Positions 9,222-17,036 of a stretch of 64,000 nt of DNA are shown one piece after another. How positions within the stretch are numbered: position 1 is the stretch's first letter; each line of letters begins with the position of its first letter. The stretch comes from Bradyrhizobium sp. in8p8 (GTDB lineage Bacteria > Pseudomonadota > Alphaproteobacteria > Rhizobiales > Xanthobacteraceae), in NCBI RefSeq assembly GCF_000426845.1, contig NZ_AUGD01000009.1, positions 186,001 through 250,000 of the forward strand, in the 5' to 3' direction. The notes beneath the pieces are model-generated. The model saw only the letters and a program-made list of their open reading frames with translations. It ran no database searches and was not told where the DNA came from. The position numbers and the translations under genes were made by a program.

Positions 9222-10019
9222 GTGACCAATTCTCCGACCATCCTGGTGTTCGATTCCGGCCTTGGCGGGCTCACGGTGCTCCGTGAGGTCGTAACCGCGC
9301 GCCCTGATGCGCGTTTCGTCTACGTCGCCGACGACGCTTTTTTTCCCTATGGCCACCACAGCGAGGACGAGATCATCGGCCGCGTCGTGCCGCTGATGGG
9401 GGAGTTGATCGGCACCCATGATCCCGACCTCGTCGTCATCGCCTGCAACACGGCGTCCACCTTGGTCCTCTCTCATTTGCGCGCGGCCTATTCCGTGCCT
9501 TTCGTCGGGACCGTGCCGGCGATCAAGCCGGCCTGCGCTCAGTCCAGGACGCGTCGCGTCTCGGTGCTCGGCACCAAGGGCACCGTGAAACGCGAATACA
9601 CCAAGGCGCTGATCCGCGATTTCGCGCAAGGTTGCGAGGTGACGCTGGTCGGCTCGCCCGAGCTCGCCTCGCTCGCCGAGGCCGCGCTTGGCGGCAAGCC
9701 GGTCAGCGACGGCGACATCCTCGCCGAGCTCGCGCCCTGCTTCGTCGGCGACGCTGCGGACGCGAGCGCGCGCACCGACACGGTGGTGCTCGCCTGCACC
9801 CATTATCCGCTGCTGCTCGATCGGCTGAAGCGGCTGGCACCCTGGCCAGTCGACTGGATCGATCCGGCGCCGGCGATCGCCCGACGCGTCTCGGATCTGC
9901 TCGGCCCGCCCAGCGGCGGCGCAGCACAGTCGGGGGCCGAGATGATCTTCACCTCGAACCGCGTCCATGGCCTTTCGGCCACGCTGACGCCGTTCTTCGG
10001 CGGGCGCGCGGTGGCCTGA
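9222..10019 (+). CDS. murI: Glutamate racemase
   Basis: 265 residues, cytoplasmic, converting L- to D-glutamate for peptidoglycan. Both catalytic cysteines are in place (IACNTAS near residue 75 and LACTHYPLL near 192), as is the N-terminal FDSGLGGLTVL. The start is a GTG at 9222 preceded by AGGG eight bases away; no in-frame ATG is suitable. It is followed 61 bases later by an aldolase gene on the same strand. Confidence 0.95.
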   Translation: MTNSPTILVFDSGLGGLTVLREVVTARPDARFVYVADDAFFPYGHHSEDEIIGRVVPLMGELIGTHDPDLVVIACNTASTLVLSHLRAAYSVPFVGTVPAIKPACAQSRTRRVSVLGTKGTVKREYTKALIRDFAQGCEVTLVGSPELASLAEAALGGKPVSDGDILAELAPCFVGDAADASARTDTVVLACTHYPLLLDRLKRLAPWPVDWIDPAPAIARRVSDLLGPPSGGAAQSGAEMIFTSNRVHGLSATLTPFFGGRAVA

Positions 10020-10080
10020 CCTTGCGCCCCGGTCGCTCGCTGCTAGGCTTCGCCGCCATCATCTCTGCGCAGGTCCTCCC

Positions 10081-10854
10081 ATGTCCGTCCCCGCAAAGCC
10101 GCTCAATCGTCTCCGCCAGCTGTGGAGCGAGGGCCGCCCCGCCTTCGGCGCGATCGCGACCATCCCGAGCGTGCAGCTGGTGCAGATCATGGCGCGTTCG
10201 CTCGACTGGATCATCGTCGATCTCGAGCACGGCCCGATCGGATTGACCGAAGCCCATGCGATGATCGCCGCGACGACGGGGACGCCATGTACGCCGCTGG
10301 TGCGGATCGCCGCGAACGAGCCGTGGCTCGCGAAAGCCCCGATGGACATCGGCGCCTTCGGCATCAACTTCCCGATGATCACCACGCCCGCGGAAGCCGA
10401 GAAGGCGGTGCGTAGCGTTCGTTACCCGCCCGGCGGCGACCGGCTCTGGGGCCCCTTCCACGCCCCGTTCCGCTGGGGCCAATCCATGCCCGATTACATG
10501 GCCAGCGCCGATGACGAGATGATCTGCATGATCACCATCGAGCATGTCGATGCCGTCAACCGCATCGACGAGATCATGGCGACGCCGGGCATCGACGTCG
10601 CCGTGATCGGCCCCGGCGATCTCGCCACCTCCATCAACAAACGCGGCCGGATGGACGATCCGGAGCTGCTGGAGCTGGTCGCGCGTGCAGAGGCCGGCAT
10701 CCTCAGAAGCGGAGTGCCGATCGGCGGCGTGGCGCGCAGCGCCGACCAGGCCAACGCCCTGATCGACCGCGGCTACCGCGCCATCGCGCTCGGCTTCGAC
10801 TGGTCGCTGTTCCAGCGCGGCATCATGGCGGCATTCGACGGGATCAAGCGCTGA
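10081..10854 (+). CDS. HpcH/HpaI-family class II aldolase
   Basis: 257 residues. Metal-dependent aldolase of the 2,4-dihydroxyhept-2-ene-1,7-dioate / 2-keto-3-deoxy-sugar-acid type, releasing pyruvate. Landmarks are IIVDLEHGP (catalytic base region), VRIAANE, TIEHVDAV (metal-ligand Glu), VIGPGDLAT (metal-ligand Asp) and ALGFDWSLF near the end. The usual pathway neighbours are absent, so the substrate is unknown. Confidence 0.9.
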   Translation: MSVPAKPLNRLRQLWSEGRPAFGAIATIPSVQLVQIMARSLDWIIVDLEHGPIGLTEAHAMIAATTGTPCTPLVRIAANEPWLAKAPMDIGAFGINFPMITTPAEAEKAVRSVRYPPGGDRLWGPFHAPFRWGQSMPDYMASADDEMICMITIEHVDAVNRIDEIMATPGIDVAVIGPGDLATSINKRGRMDDPELLELVARAEAGILRSGVPIGGVARSADQANALIDRGYRAIALGFDWSLFQRGIMAAFDGIKR

Positions 10855-11108
10855 ATCGCGCAACGAGGTGATCGGCCTCGCAGTTCAGGGAGGAATATGC
10901 TCAAGGCGACTTTGCGCGACGGTCGCCAAGAATCACGCAACAAGACATTGAAATCATTATAGATTTAGGTCATTAACAAGCCGACAGCCTCGGCGGCGCC
11001 GTGATGCGGCGAACCGACCGCCCCCAGGCGGGTTGGTTCATGCTAGAGCGAGCGGGCGGGCCCCGCTCGCTGCCCATATTTTGATCTTTGATTTGGAACT
11101 GAAGACCG

Positions 11109-11876
11109 ATGCGCGGGACGCCCAAATCCATATCGCTGCGGCGTCGCCTGATCTGCGACCTCATGCATGCCTCGATGGGCGTGCCCTTCGTTTCACTCTC
11201 TCGCTCGCTCAATATCCGCCCCCTGCTGGAGGCTCGCGCATGCGCAACGGCGCCCGCGGGCTGGGCCGCGATGTTCGTCAAGGCTTTCGCCCTGGTTGCG
11301 AGGGACGAGCCGATCCTGCGCACCGTCTACGTCAAATGGCCTTGGCCGGCCCTGTACGAGCTGCCGAAGAGCGTGGCGACGGTCGCGATCGCGCGGGTGG
11401 ACGAGGGCGAGGAATGCGTGCTGCCTCAGCGAATCGCCGCTCCTGAGGCCCTTTCGCTGGCAGCAATCGACGCCGAAATCCGGCTTGGCAAGACGGCTCC
11501 GGTCGGGGACGTCCCAATGTTCCGCAAGATCATGCGGGCGACCCGCCTGCCGCTGCCGTTGCGGCGCTTGTCCTGGGCCATTGGTCTGAATTTCGGCCGC
11601 CAGCGCGGCAATTGGTTCGGCAGCTTCGGGGTCAGCTCGGTTGCCGCCTATGGCGGCGGTGAGCTTCATCCGATCACGCCCGGCCCCTTCGTCGTGAGTT
11701 ATGGTCTCGTCGAACCCGACCAGACCATCCGCGTCGTGATCCGATGGGACCACAGGGTCACGGACGCCGCCCCGATTGCAAGGGTCCTGACCCGGCTGGA
11801 ACAGGTCCTGAACACTGAAATCGCTGCGGAATTGGGCGCGGCCGTCCCCAAGCCCGTCCGGGCGGTGAGAGGCTGA
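11109..11876 (+). CDS. 2-oxoacid dehydrogenase E2-like acyltransferase without lipoyl domain
   Basis: 255 residues, corresponding only to the catalytic (CAT-like) core of dihydrolipoamide acyltransferases. Near the C-terminus RWDHRVTDAAPIARVLTRLEQ matches the catalytic DHRxxDG motif with His and Asp kept and Gly changed to Ala; SVAAYGGGELHPITPGPF corresponds to the strand before it. There is no lipoyl or E3-binding domain, so it cannot act as a conventional E2 and more likely transfers an acyl group from CoA. No dehydrogenase genes lie nearby. Confidence 0.75.
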   Translation: MRGTPKSISLRRRLICDLMHASMGVPFVSLSRSLNIRPLLEARACATAPAGWAAMFVKAFALVARDEPILRTVYVKWPWPALYELPKSVATVAIARVDEGEECVLPQRIAAPEALSLAAIDAEIRLGKTAPVGDVPMFRKIMRATRLPLPLRRLSWAIGLNFGRQRGNWFGSFGVSSVAAYGGGELHPITPGPFVVSYGLVEPDQTIRVVIRWDHRVTDAAPIARVLTRLEQVLNTEIAAELGAAVPKPVRAVRG

Positions 11877-11963
11877 AAGCGCCGAACTTATCCAGAGGCG
11901 GTGCGCGCCACCGAGCCCGGGATCTCGAGATTCCGGGTTCGCGCTTCTGACAGGCGTAGAGAA

Positions 11964-11992
11964 TTGACAGCCGGGCCCAAACTCCCCTAAAA
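11964..11992 (+). promoter_or_regulatory. Predicted housekeeping promoter of rpsD
   Basis: A perfect -35 TTGACA at 11964-11969 is separated by 17 bases from CTAAAA at 11987-11992. Transcription would start near 12000 and leave a leader of about 145 bases before rpsD. Confidence 0.6.
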
Positions 11993-12001
11993 GCCGCTTG
12001 C

Positions 12002-12025
12002 TCGCGGGCCGATTTCGGCCCGCGA
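12002..12025 (+). other. Hairpin in rpsD leader
   Basis: TCGCGGGCCG (12002-12011) pairs perfectly with CGGCCCGCGA (12016-12025) around a four-base ATTT loop. No U-tract follows, so it is not a simple terminator. It sits at the predicted 5' end of the rpsD transcript and could be a stability or autoregulatory element. Confidence 0.5.
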
Positions 12026-12145
12026 AGCGTTTCGCGACCCGTGGTCAAGTCCCTTAAGCTTTGGGGATCGGACCTGTCGGTGCCGGGCCAAGCCCGTCAC
12101 ACAGGAGGGCGCGTTTCCTCAAACCCTGTACCTGAAGAGGACGCG

Positions 12146-12763
12146 ATGACTAAGCGCAGTGAGGCGAAGTACAAGATCGATCGCCGTATGGGCCAGAACA
12201 TCTGGGGCCGCCCCAAGAGCCCCGTGAACCGCCGCGAATACGGCCCCGGCCAGCACGGCCAGCGCCGCAAGGGCAAGCTCTCCGACTTCGGCGTGCAGCT
12301 CCGCGCCAAGCAGAAGCTGAAGGGCTACTACGCCAACATCAGCGAGCGCCAGTTCCACGGCATCTACGTCGAGGCAAGCCGCCTCAAGGGCGACACCGGC
12401 GAGAACCTGATCGGCCTGCTGGAGCGTCGTCTCGACGCGGTCGTGTACCGCGCCAAGTTCGTCTCCACCATCTTCGCTGCGCGCCAGTTCATCAATCACG
12501 GCCACATCAAGGTGAACGGCCGCAAGGTCAACATCTCGAGCTACCAGCTCAAGGTCGGTGACGTGGTCGAGGTCAAGGAAAGCTCCAAGCAGCTCGCCCA
12601 CGTGCTCGAAGCCAGCCAGCTTCCCGAGCGTGACGTGCCCGACTATCTCGAAGTCGACCACGGCAAGATGACCGCGAAGTACACGCGCGTGCCCAACCTC
12701 TCCGACGTGCCGTTCCCGGTCCAGATGGAGCCGCATCTGGTCGTCGAATTCTATTCGCGCTGA
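12146..12763 (+). CDS. rpsD: 30S ribosomal protein S4
   Basis: 205 residues, normal length. S4 nucleates 30S assembly by binding 16S rRNA. The S4 RNA-binding domain is seen in the middle (RRLDAVVYRAKFV, AARQFINHGHIKVNGRKVNI). The start is set by GAAGAGGA five to eight bases upstream of ATGACTAAGCGCAG; the frame is open further upstream but lacks S4 sequence. It is monocistronic, with its own promoter, leader hairpin and strong terminator. Confidence 0.98.
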   Translation: MTKRSEAKYKIDRRMGQNIWGRPKSPVNRREYGPGQHGQRRKGKLSDFGVQLRAKQKLKGYYANISERQFHGIYVEASRLKGDTGENLIGLLERRLDAVVYRAKFVSTIFAARQFINHGHIKVNGRKVNISSYQLKVGDVVEVKESSKQLAHVLEASQLPERDVPDYLEVDHGKMTAKYTRVPNLSDVPFPVQMEPHLVVEFYSR

Positions 12764-12784
12764 TCATTCGGCGGACCGACGTTC

Positions 12785-12810
12785 AAAGGCCCCGGTTTCC
12801 GGGGCCTTTT
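12785..12810 (+). terminator. Rho-independent terminator of rpsD
   Basis: AAAGGCCCCGG and CCGGGGCCTTTT form an 11-bp GC-rich stem around a TTT loop, ending in a T-run, 22 bases after the rpsD stop. Confidence 0.9.
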
Positions 12811-12874
12811 CGTTGTTGGCGGCCACTCCATCCGCCAACTCGTCCGTGCTATGCACCAGCAAACGGAGTTGACC

Positions 12875-13102
12875 ATGAAGCGCCTTCTGGAAGAGGGCTT
12901 CAGCAAGATTTCGGGCCTGCCGGAATCAGAACAAGACGGCTTCGCACGAACACTGCTTGAGCTTGCCGGGATCGATCAGCCACCAATTCAACTGACGGCG
13001 GCGGAAGAAGCAGATCTTTGTGAGGCCGAAGCCGAGATCGCCCGCGGCGAACTGGCCAGCGCCGACGAAGTCCGCGCGATCTGGGCCAATCACGGGCTGT
13101 GA
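12875..13102 (+). CDS. Antitoxin-like small protein of a ParD/ParE-type pair
   Basis: 75 residues. The amphipathic N-terminus (KRLLEEGFSKISGLPESEQDGFARTLLELAG) and acidic C-terminus (TAAEEADLCEAEAEIARGE ... DEVRAIWANHGL) are typical of the antitoxin partners of RelE/ParE toxins. The ATG at 12875 has GGAG six bases upstream; an ATG eight codons earlier lacks such a site. Its stop overlaps the GTG of the toxin frame by four bases (GTGA), showing translational coupling. The partner toxin is frameshifted, so this may be an orphan antitoxin. Confidence 0.75.
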   Translation: MKRLLEEGFSKISGLPESEQDGFARTLLELAGIDQPPIQLTAAEEADLCEAEAEIARGELASADEVRAIWANHGL

Positions 13103-13376
13103 AGGATCGCTATACGAAGCGGGCGCTGGCCCAAATCGACCAAACTCTCACCTACATCGAGGCACGCTCGCCCCTTGGGCGCACTACGATCGCATCATCG
13201 CTCTCATTGCATTGCTAGAGACCCACCCCTGCGCAGCTCGAACCACGACGCGTGCATACGTCCGCCGCTTGGCGGTCAACCCTCATCCTCATCTGATCGA
13301 TTGTCGCGTGACCGAGGCAGAAATTGCTATTATGCGGTTTCGCCACGCCGCTCGGCGTCCACCCAGAGCTCGTTGA
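13099..13376 (+). pseudogene. Frameshifted RelE/ParE-type toxin
   Basis: The first frame, from the GTG at 13099, encodes KDRYTKRALAQIDQTLTYIEARSPLG, a clear ParE N-terminus. Homology then continues in another frame as AHYDRIIALIALLETHP ... RRLAVNPHPHLIDCRVTEAEIAIMRFRHAAR, the ParE C-terminus, to 13376. One extra G in the GGG at 13177-13179 would restore a full toxin of about 92 residues. As read, the product terminates after 39 residues. It is either an inactivated toxin or a homopolymer sequencing error. Confidence 0.8.
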
Positions 13377-13412
13377 CCACAACGAGCGCCATTCCCGTTC
13401 AGGAGCAAGTTG

Positions 13413-14480
13413 ATGCTCTACACCCCTCCCCCCATCGACCCAAAGGCCCCGCCGGTGCGGATCAATCTGCTGTCGGATACGCAAACCAAACCGACGGCTG
13501 GGATGCGCGAGGCGATGGCGCGGGCGGAAGTCGGGGACGAACAGGTTGGCGATGATCCGACCGTGAACGCGCTATGCGAGCGCGTTGCGGATCTGCTCGG
13601 CAAGGAAGCTGCGGTCTACATGCCCTCCGGCACGATGTGCAACGTCACCGCGACGCTGGTGCATTGCCGACCCGGCGACGAGATCCTCGCGCATGAGACC
13701 GCGCACATCATTGCACGCGAAGGCGGGGCGCATGCGGCGATCGGCGGCTTCCAGGTCACGCAGCTGAAGGGCCCTGATGGTCAATTCACCCCGGAGACTC
13801 TTCGCAAAGCTCTGCACCCGCGCACGCGTTACCAGCCGCCGCAGACCGTCGTCAGCGTCGAGCAGACCGCCAATATCGGCGGCGGCACGATCTGGAAGAA
13901 GGCGGCGCTCGATGAAATCGTCGCGATCGCAAAGCAGCACGGCCTCGTCACCCACATGGACGGCGCGCGCCTGCTCAACGCCACCGTGGCAAGCGGCATC
14001 TCTCCGCGCGATATGACCGCGGGCTGGGATTCGGCCTGGATCGACTTCTCCAAGGGCCTCGGTGCGCCGATCGGCGGCGTGCTGGCGGGCTCGCGCGCCT
14101 TCATCGATGCGGTCTGGCAGTGGAAGCAGCGCCTCGGCGGCTCGATGCGGCAGGCCGGGATCTGCGCGGCGGCCTGCATCTACGCGCTCGATCATCACGT
14201 CGAGCGCCTGGCCGACGACCATGCCAATGCGCGCGCACTCGCGCGCGGCCTGTCGCAGATCTCAGGGATCGAGGTGCAGGAGCCCGAAACCAATCTCGTG
14301 TTCTTCAAGCCCGACGGCGCCGGCATTCCCGGCGACAAGATGGTCGCCGCACTGCGCCAGCGCGGCGTCACGCTCGCGATGATGGACGGCCGCATCCGCG
14401 CCTGCACGCATCTGGATGTCAACGCGAGCCAGATCGAAGAAACGATCGGGTATGTCCGCGAGATCGTGCGCGGGGCTTGA
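13413..14480 (+). CDS. ltaE: Low-specificity L-threonine aldolase
   Basis: 355 residues, PLP fold type I beta-eliminating lyase family. It splits threonine or allo-threonine to glycine and acetaldehyde. LLSDTQTKPT at the N-terminus, GDEQVGDDPTVNAL, the PLP-binding Asp in THMDGARL and the Schiff-base Lys in WIDFSKGLGAPIGGVL are all present. The ATG at 13413 has AGGAG seven bases upstream; the TTG just before it is too close. It might equally act on related beta-hydroxy amino acids. Confidence 0.88.
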   Translation: MLYTPPPIDPKAPPVRINLLSDTQTKPTAGMREAMARAEVGDEQVGDDPTVNALCERVADLLGKEAAVYMPSGTMCNVTATLVHCRPGDEILAHETAHIIAREGGAHAAIGGFQVTQLKGPDGQFTPETLRKALHPRTRYQPPQTVVSVEQTANIGGGTIWKKAALDEIVAIAKQHGLVTHMDGARLLNATVASGISPRDMTAGWDSAWIDFSKGLGAPIGGVLAGSRAFIDAVWQWKQRLGGSMRQAGICAAACIYALDHHVERLADDHANARALARGLSQISGIEVQEPETNLVFFKPDGAGIPGDKMVAALRQRGVTLAMMDGRIRACTHLDVNASQIEETIGYVREIVRGA

Positions 14481-14496
14481 GACCCCCGCGTCCTCA

Positions 14497-15042
14497 TCAA
14501 GGGCGGCTGTGTCGCGCAACCGCCTCGGCATGGAGTTTCGCGCCGGGCTCGGCGAAGCAGCAGAACACCACGCGAGCGACGGATGGCGCAGCAGCCAGCG
14601 CTTCGACCGTCGTGCGCACCGCGATTTCGGCCGCCCGGTCGGCAGGGAAGCGGAAGATGCCGGTCGAGATCGCAGGGAATGCCACCGAGGTCAGCTGGTG
14701 CTTCCCGCACAGCTCCATCGATCGGCGATAGCAGGAGGCGAGCAGATCATCCTCGCCGAGCGTGCCGCCATTCCACACCGGGCCGACGGTGTGGATCACA
14801 TGCGCGGCCTTGAGCCGATAACCCCTCGTGATCTTGGCGTCGCCCGTCCTGCAGCCGTGGAGCATGCGGCATTCGGCGACGAGCTCGGGCCCGGCTGCCC
14901 GATGGATCGCGCCATCGACGCCGCCCCCGCCAAGGAGCGACGTGTTGGCGGCGTTGACGATCGCGTCAATGCTGAGTGTCGTGATGTCGGAAACGATGAC
15001 CTCGAGCTCGGCGCCGGCAATCCGGCGCGCCAGCCGGGTCAT
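14497..15042 (-). CDS. Macro-domain protein (MacroD-type ADP-ribosyl/O-acetyl-ADP-ribose hydrolase)
   Basis: 181 residues, a single macro domain. IVNAANTSLLGGGGVDGAIHRAAG is the diagnostic ADP-ribose-binding loop of MacroD enzymes, and FPAISTGIFRFP is the second ligand loop. Such enzymes remove O-acetyl from O-acetyl-ADP-ribose and mono-ADP-ribose from proteins. It starts in a common ATG and follows grxD by three bases on the same strand, so the two are probably co-transcribed. Confidence 0.92.
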   Translation of the reverse strand: MTRLARRIAGAELEVIVSDITTLSIDAIVNAANTSLLGGGGVDGAIHRAAGPELVAECRMLHGCRTGDAKITRGYRLKAAHVIHTVGPVWNGGTLGEDDLLASCYRRSMELCGKHQLTSVAFPAISTGIFRFPADRAAEIAVRTTVEALAAAPSVARVVFCCFAEPGAKLHAEAVARHSRP

Positions 15043-15045
15043 GCA

Positions 15046-15372
15046 TCAAGCCGCGACGACCACGCCTTTTTCGGTGAGGAGCTGCTGCAACTCGCCAGCC
15101 TGAAACATCTCACGGACGATGTCGCAGCCGCCGATGAACTCGCCCTTGACGTAGAGCTGCGGGATCGTCGGCCAGTTCGAGTATTCCTTGATGCCGTTGC
15201 GCAGCTCGGCGGATTCGAGGACGTTGAGGCCCTTATAGCCGACGCCGATATGGTCCAGGATCTGGACGACCTGGCCGGAGAAACCGCACTGCGGAAATTG
15301 CGGCGTCCCCTTCATAAACAGAACCACGTCGTTCGACTTCACTTCGTTGGCGATGAATTCCGCGATGCTCAT
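15046..15372 (-). CDS. grxD: Monothiol glutaredoxin (Grx4 type)
   Basis: 108 residues, normal for the family. It carries iron-sulfur clusters, usually as a complex with BolA. The CGFS active site is seen in FPQCGFSGQVVQIL, with WPTIPQLYVKGEFIGGCDIV downstream. The ATG at 15372 has AAGGAC seven bases upstream; the two earlier in-frame ATGs are too close to or before that site. bolA lies on the same strand about 4 kb upstream, separated by egtB-egtD and LtrA. Confidence 0.95.
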   Translation of the reverse strand: MSIAEFIANEVKSNDVVLFMKGTPQFPQCGFSGQVVQILDHIGVGYKGLNVLESAELRNGIKEYSNWPTIPQLYVKGEFIGGCDIVREMFQAGELQQLLTEKGVVVAA

Positions 15373-15660
15373 GTCCATGTCCTTCCGGGGCCGAGCCCCC
15401 ATCGATCACGTCGGGCCGGCTCGACCGATTTAACCCGATACCTGCCTATATATGTAGCCCAAACCGTTATGCATCCAAAGTCAAATGCCGGCGACAGGCC
15501 CGCCGGGCCAATCGGCGCCCAGGAGGTCCATAGGCTGACGACATCAATATCATCGCCGGAGAGGACTTTCATACCGTAACGGAGCCCCTATCTAGGACGG
15601 ACCCCGGTCGCGGAACCGGGTTGCGCGAACGACGTTCTCTTGTGCTGTCTGGAGAAAAAC

Positions 15661-16908
15661 GTGACGAAACAAGCCTCAGCTACGGCCGCTACCCAGCTTT
15701 CGTCACCGTCCTCGCGCCCGGACGACCTCGCGAAGCGGCTGGAAGAGGCCTTTCTCGCGGTCCGCAACGAGACCGAACGCCGGGCCGGGCCGCTGTCGCC
15801 AGAGGACCAGCAGATCCAGTCCATGCCGGACGCCAGCCCGACGAAATGGCACCGCGCGCATACCACCTGGTTCTGGGAGCAATTCCTGCTCGGGAAGCAC
15901 GCTGCGGGGTACCGGCCCTTCCATCCGGATTTCGCCTTCCTGTTCAACTCCTACTACGTCAGCGCCGGTCCGCGGCACGCCCGCAACCATCGCGGCGACA
16001 TCACCCGGCCGAGCGCCGAGGAGATCGGCGCCTATCGCAAATACGTCGATGCAGCCGTCGTCGAATTCTTCCGCGAGGCCGGTGAGGACAAGCTCGGCAT
16101 GATCGCCCCACTCGTCGAGGTCGGGCTCAACCACGAGCAGCAGCATCAAGAGTTGATGCTTACCGACATCCTGCACGCCTTCGCGCAGAACCCGGTCTAC
16201 CCGGCCTATGAGCCGGACTGGTGCTTCCCGGGCGCCCCCCGCGGCGGCGATGACTGGCTGCAGCTCAATGAAGGCATCCACACCGTTGGCCATGTCGACG
16301 ACAGCTTCCATTTCGATAATGAGAAGCCCGCACATCGCGCCCTCGTCGGTCCCGTCAAGATCGCCCGCCATCTCGTGTCCAACGCCGAATGGCTCAACTT
16401 CATGCAGGACGGCGGCTACCGAACCGCAACGCTGTGGCTGATGGACGGTTTCGCCGCGGCCAGCAAGGAAGACTGGCAAGCCCCGGGCTATTGGCGCGAG
16501 GTCGACGGCCAATGGCAGGTGATGACGCTGGCCGGCCTCAAGCCGGTCGACCCAAACGCGCCTGTCTGTCACATCAGCTATTACGAGGCGGATGCCTTCG
16601 CGCGCTGGTCCGGAAAACACCTGCCGACCGAGATGGAGTGGGAAGTCGCGGCCCGCACCAAGCAACTCGACGACGCCTTCGGCCTCGTCTGGCAATGGAC
16701 CCGCAGCTCTTACTCACCCTACCCCGGTTACCGCGCCGTCGAAGGCGCGCTCGGCGAGTACAATGGCAAGTTCATGGTCAACCAGCTTGTGCTGCGCGGA
16801 TCCTCGCTTGCAACTCCGCAAGGCCACAGCCGTGTCAGCTATCGCAACTTCTTCTATCCGCACCATCGCTGGCAGTTCACCGGGCTGCGGCTCGCCGATT
16901 ACGAATAG
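15661..16908 (+). CDS. egtB: Ergothioneine biosynthesis sulfoxide synthase EgtB
   Basis: 415 residues. Non-heme iron enzyme joining a thiol (cysteine or gamma-glutamylcysteine) to trimethylhistidine and forming the sulfoxide. The N-terminal DinB-like domain supplies the iron ligands (WHRAHTTWFWE near residue 60 and NHEQQHQELM near 155); the C-terminal FGE-sulfatase domain ends in RVSYRNFFYPHHRWQFTGLRL. A GTG start at 15661 is favoured by TGGAG six bases upstream; a TTG seven codons earlier is the alternative. It pairs with egtD 128 bases downstream. Confidence 0.93.
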   Translation: MTKQASATAATQLSSPSSRPDDLAKRLEEAFLAVRNETERRAGPLSPEDQQIQSMPDASPTKWHRAHTTWFWEQFLLGKHAAGYRPFHPDFAFLFNSYYVSAGPRHARNHRGDITRPSAEEIGAYRKYVDAAVVEFFREAGEDKLGMIAPLVEVGLNHEQQHQELMLTDILHAFAQNPVYPAYEPDWCFPGAPRGGDDWLQLNEGIHTVGHVDDSFHFDNEKPAHRALVGPVKIARHLVSNAEWLNFMQDGGYRTATLWLMDGFAAASKEDWQAPGYWREVDGQWQVMTLAGLKPVDPNAPVCHISYYEADAFARWSGKHLPTEMEWEVAARTKQLDDAFGLVWQWTRSSYSPYPGYRAVEGALGEYNGKFMVNQLVLRGSSLATPQGHSRVSYRNFFYPHHRWQFTGLRLADYE

Positions 16909-16956
16909 AGCATGATGCCGGAGAAGCGGGTTCCGAAAAGATCATGCTCAAACAAC
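16907..16956. repeat. Bradyrhizobium-type intergenic palindromic repeat (GAGCATGAT type)
   Basis: GAGCATGATGCCGGAGAAGC ... GTTCCGAAAAGATCATGCTC forms an imperfect inverted repeat with the arms GAGCATGAT and ATCATGCTC. From memory this unit recurs in intergenic regions of Bradyrhizobium and relatives; copy number in this genome was not counted. It lies between egtB and egtD. Confidence 0.7.
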
Positions 16957-17036
16957 AAATCTGAATCGCTGCGTCTTCGCGGTTCAGATTCATCCGACGA
17001 CAAATGCGCGCCGGACAGCGCGTTCAGGAGAGTATC

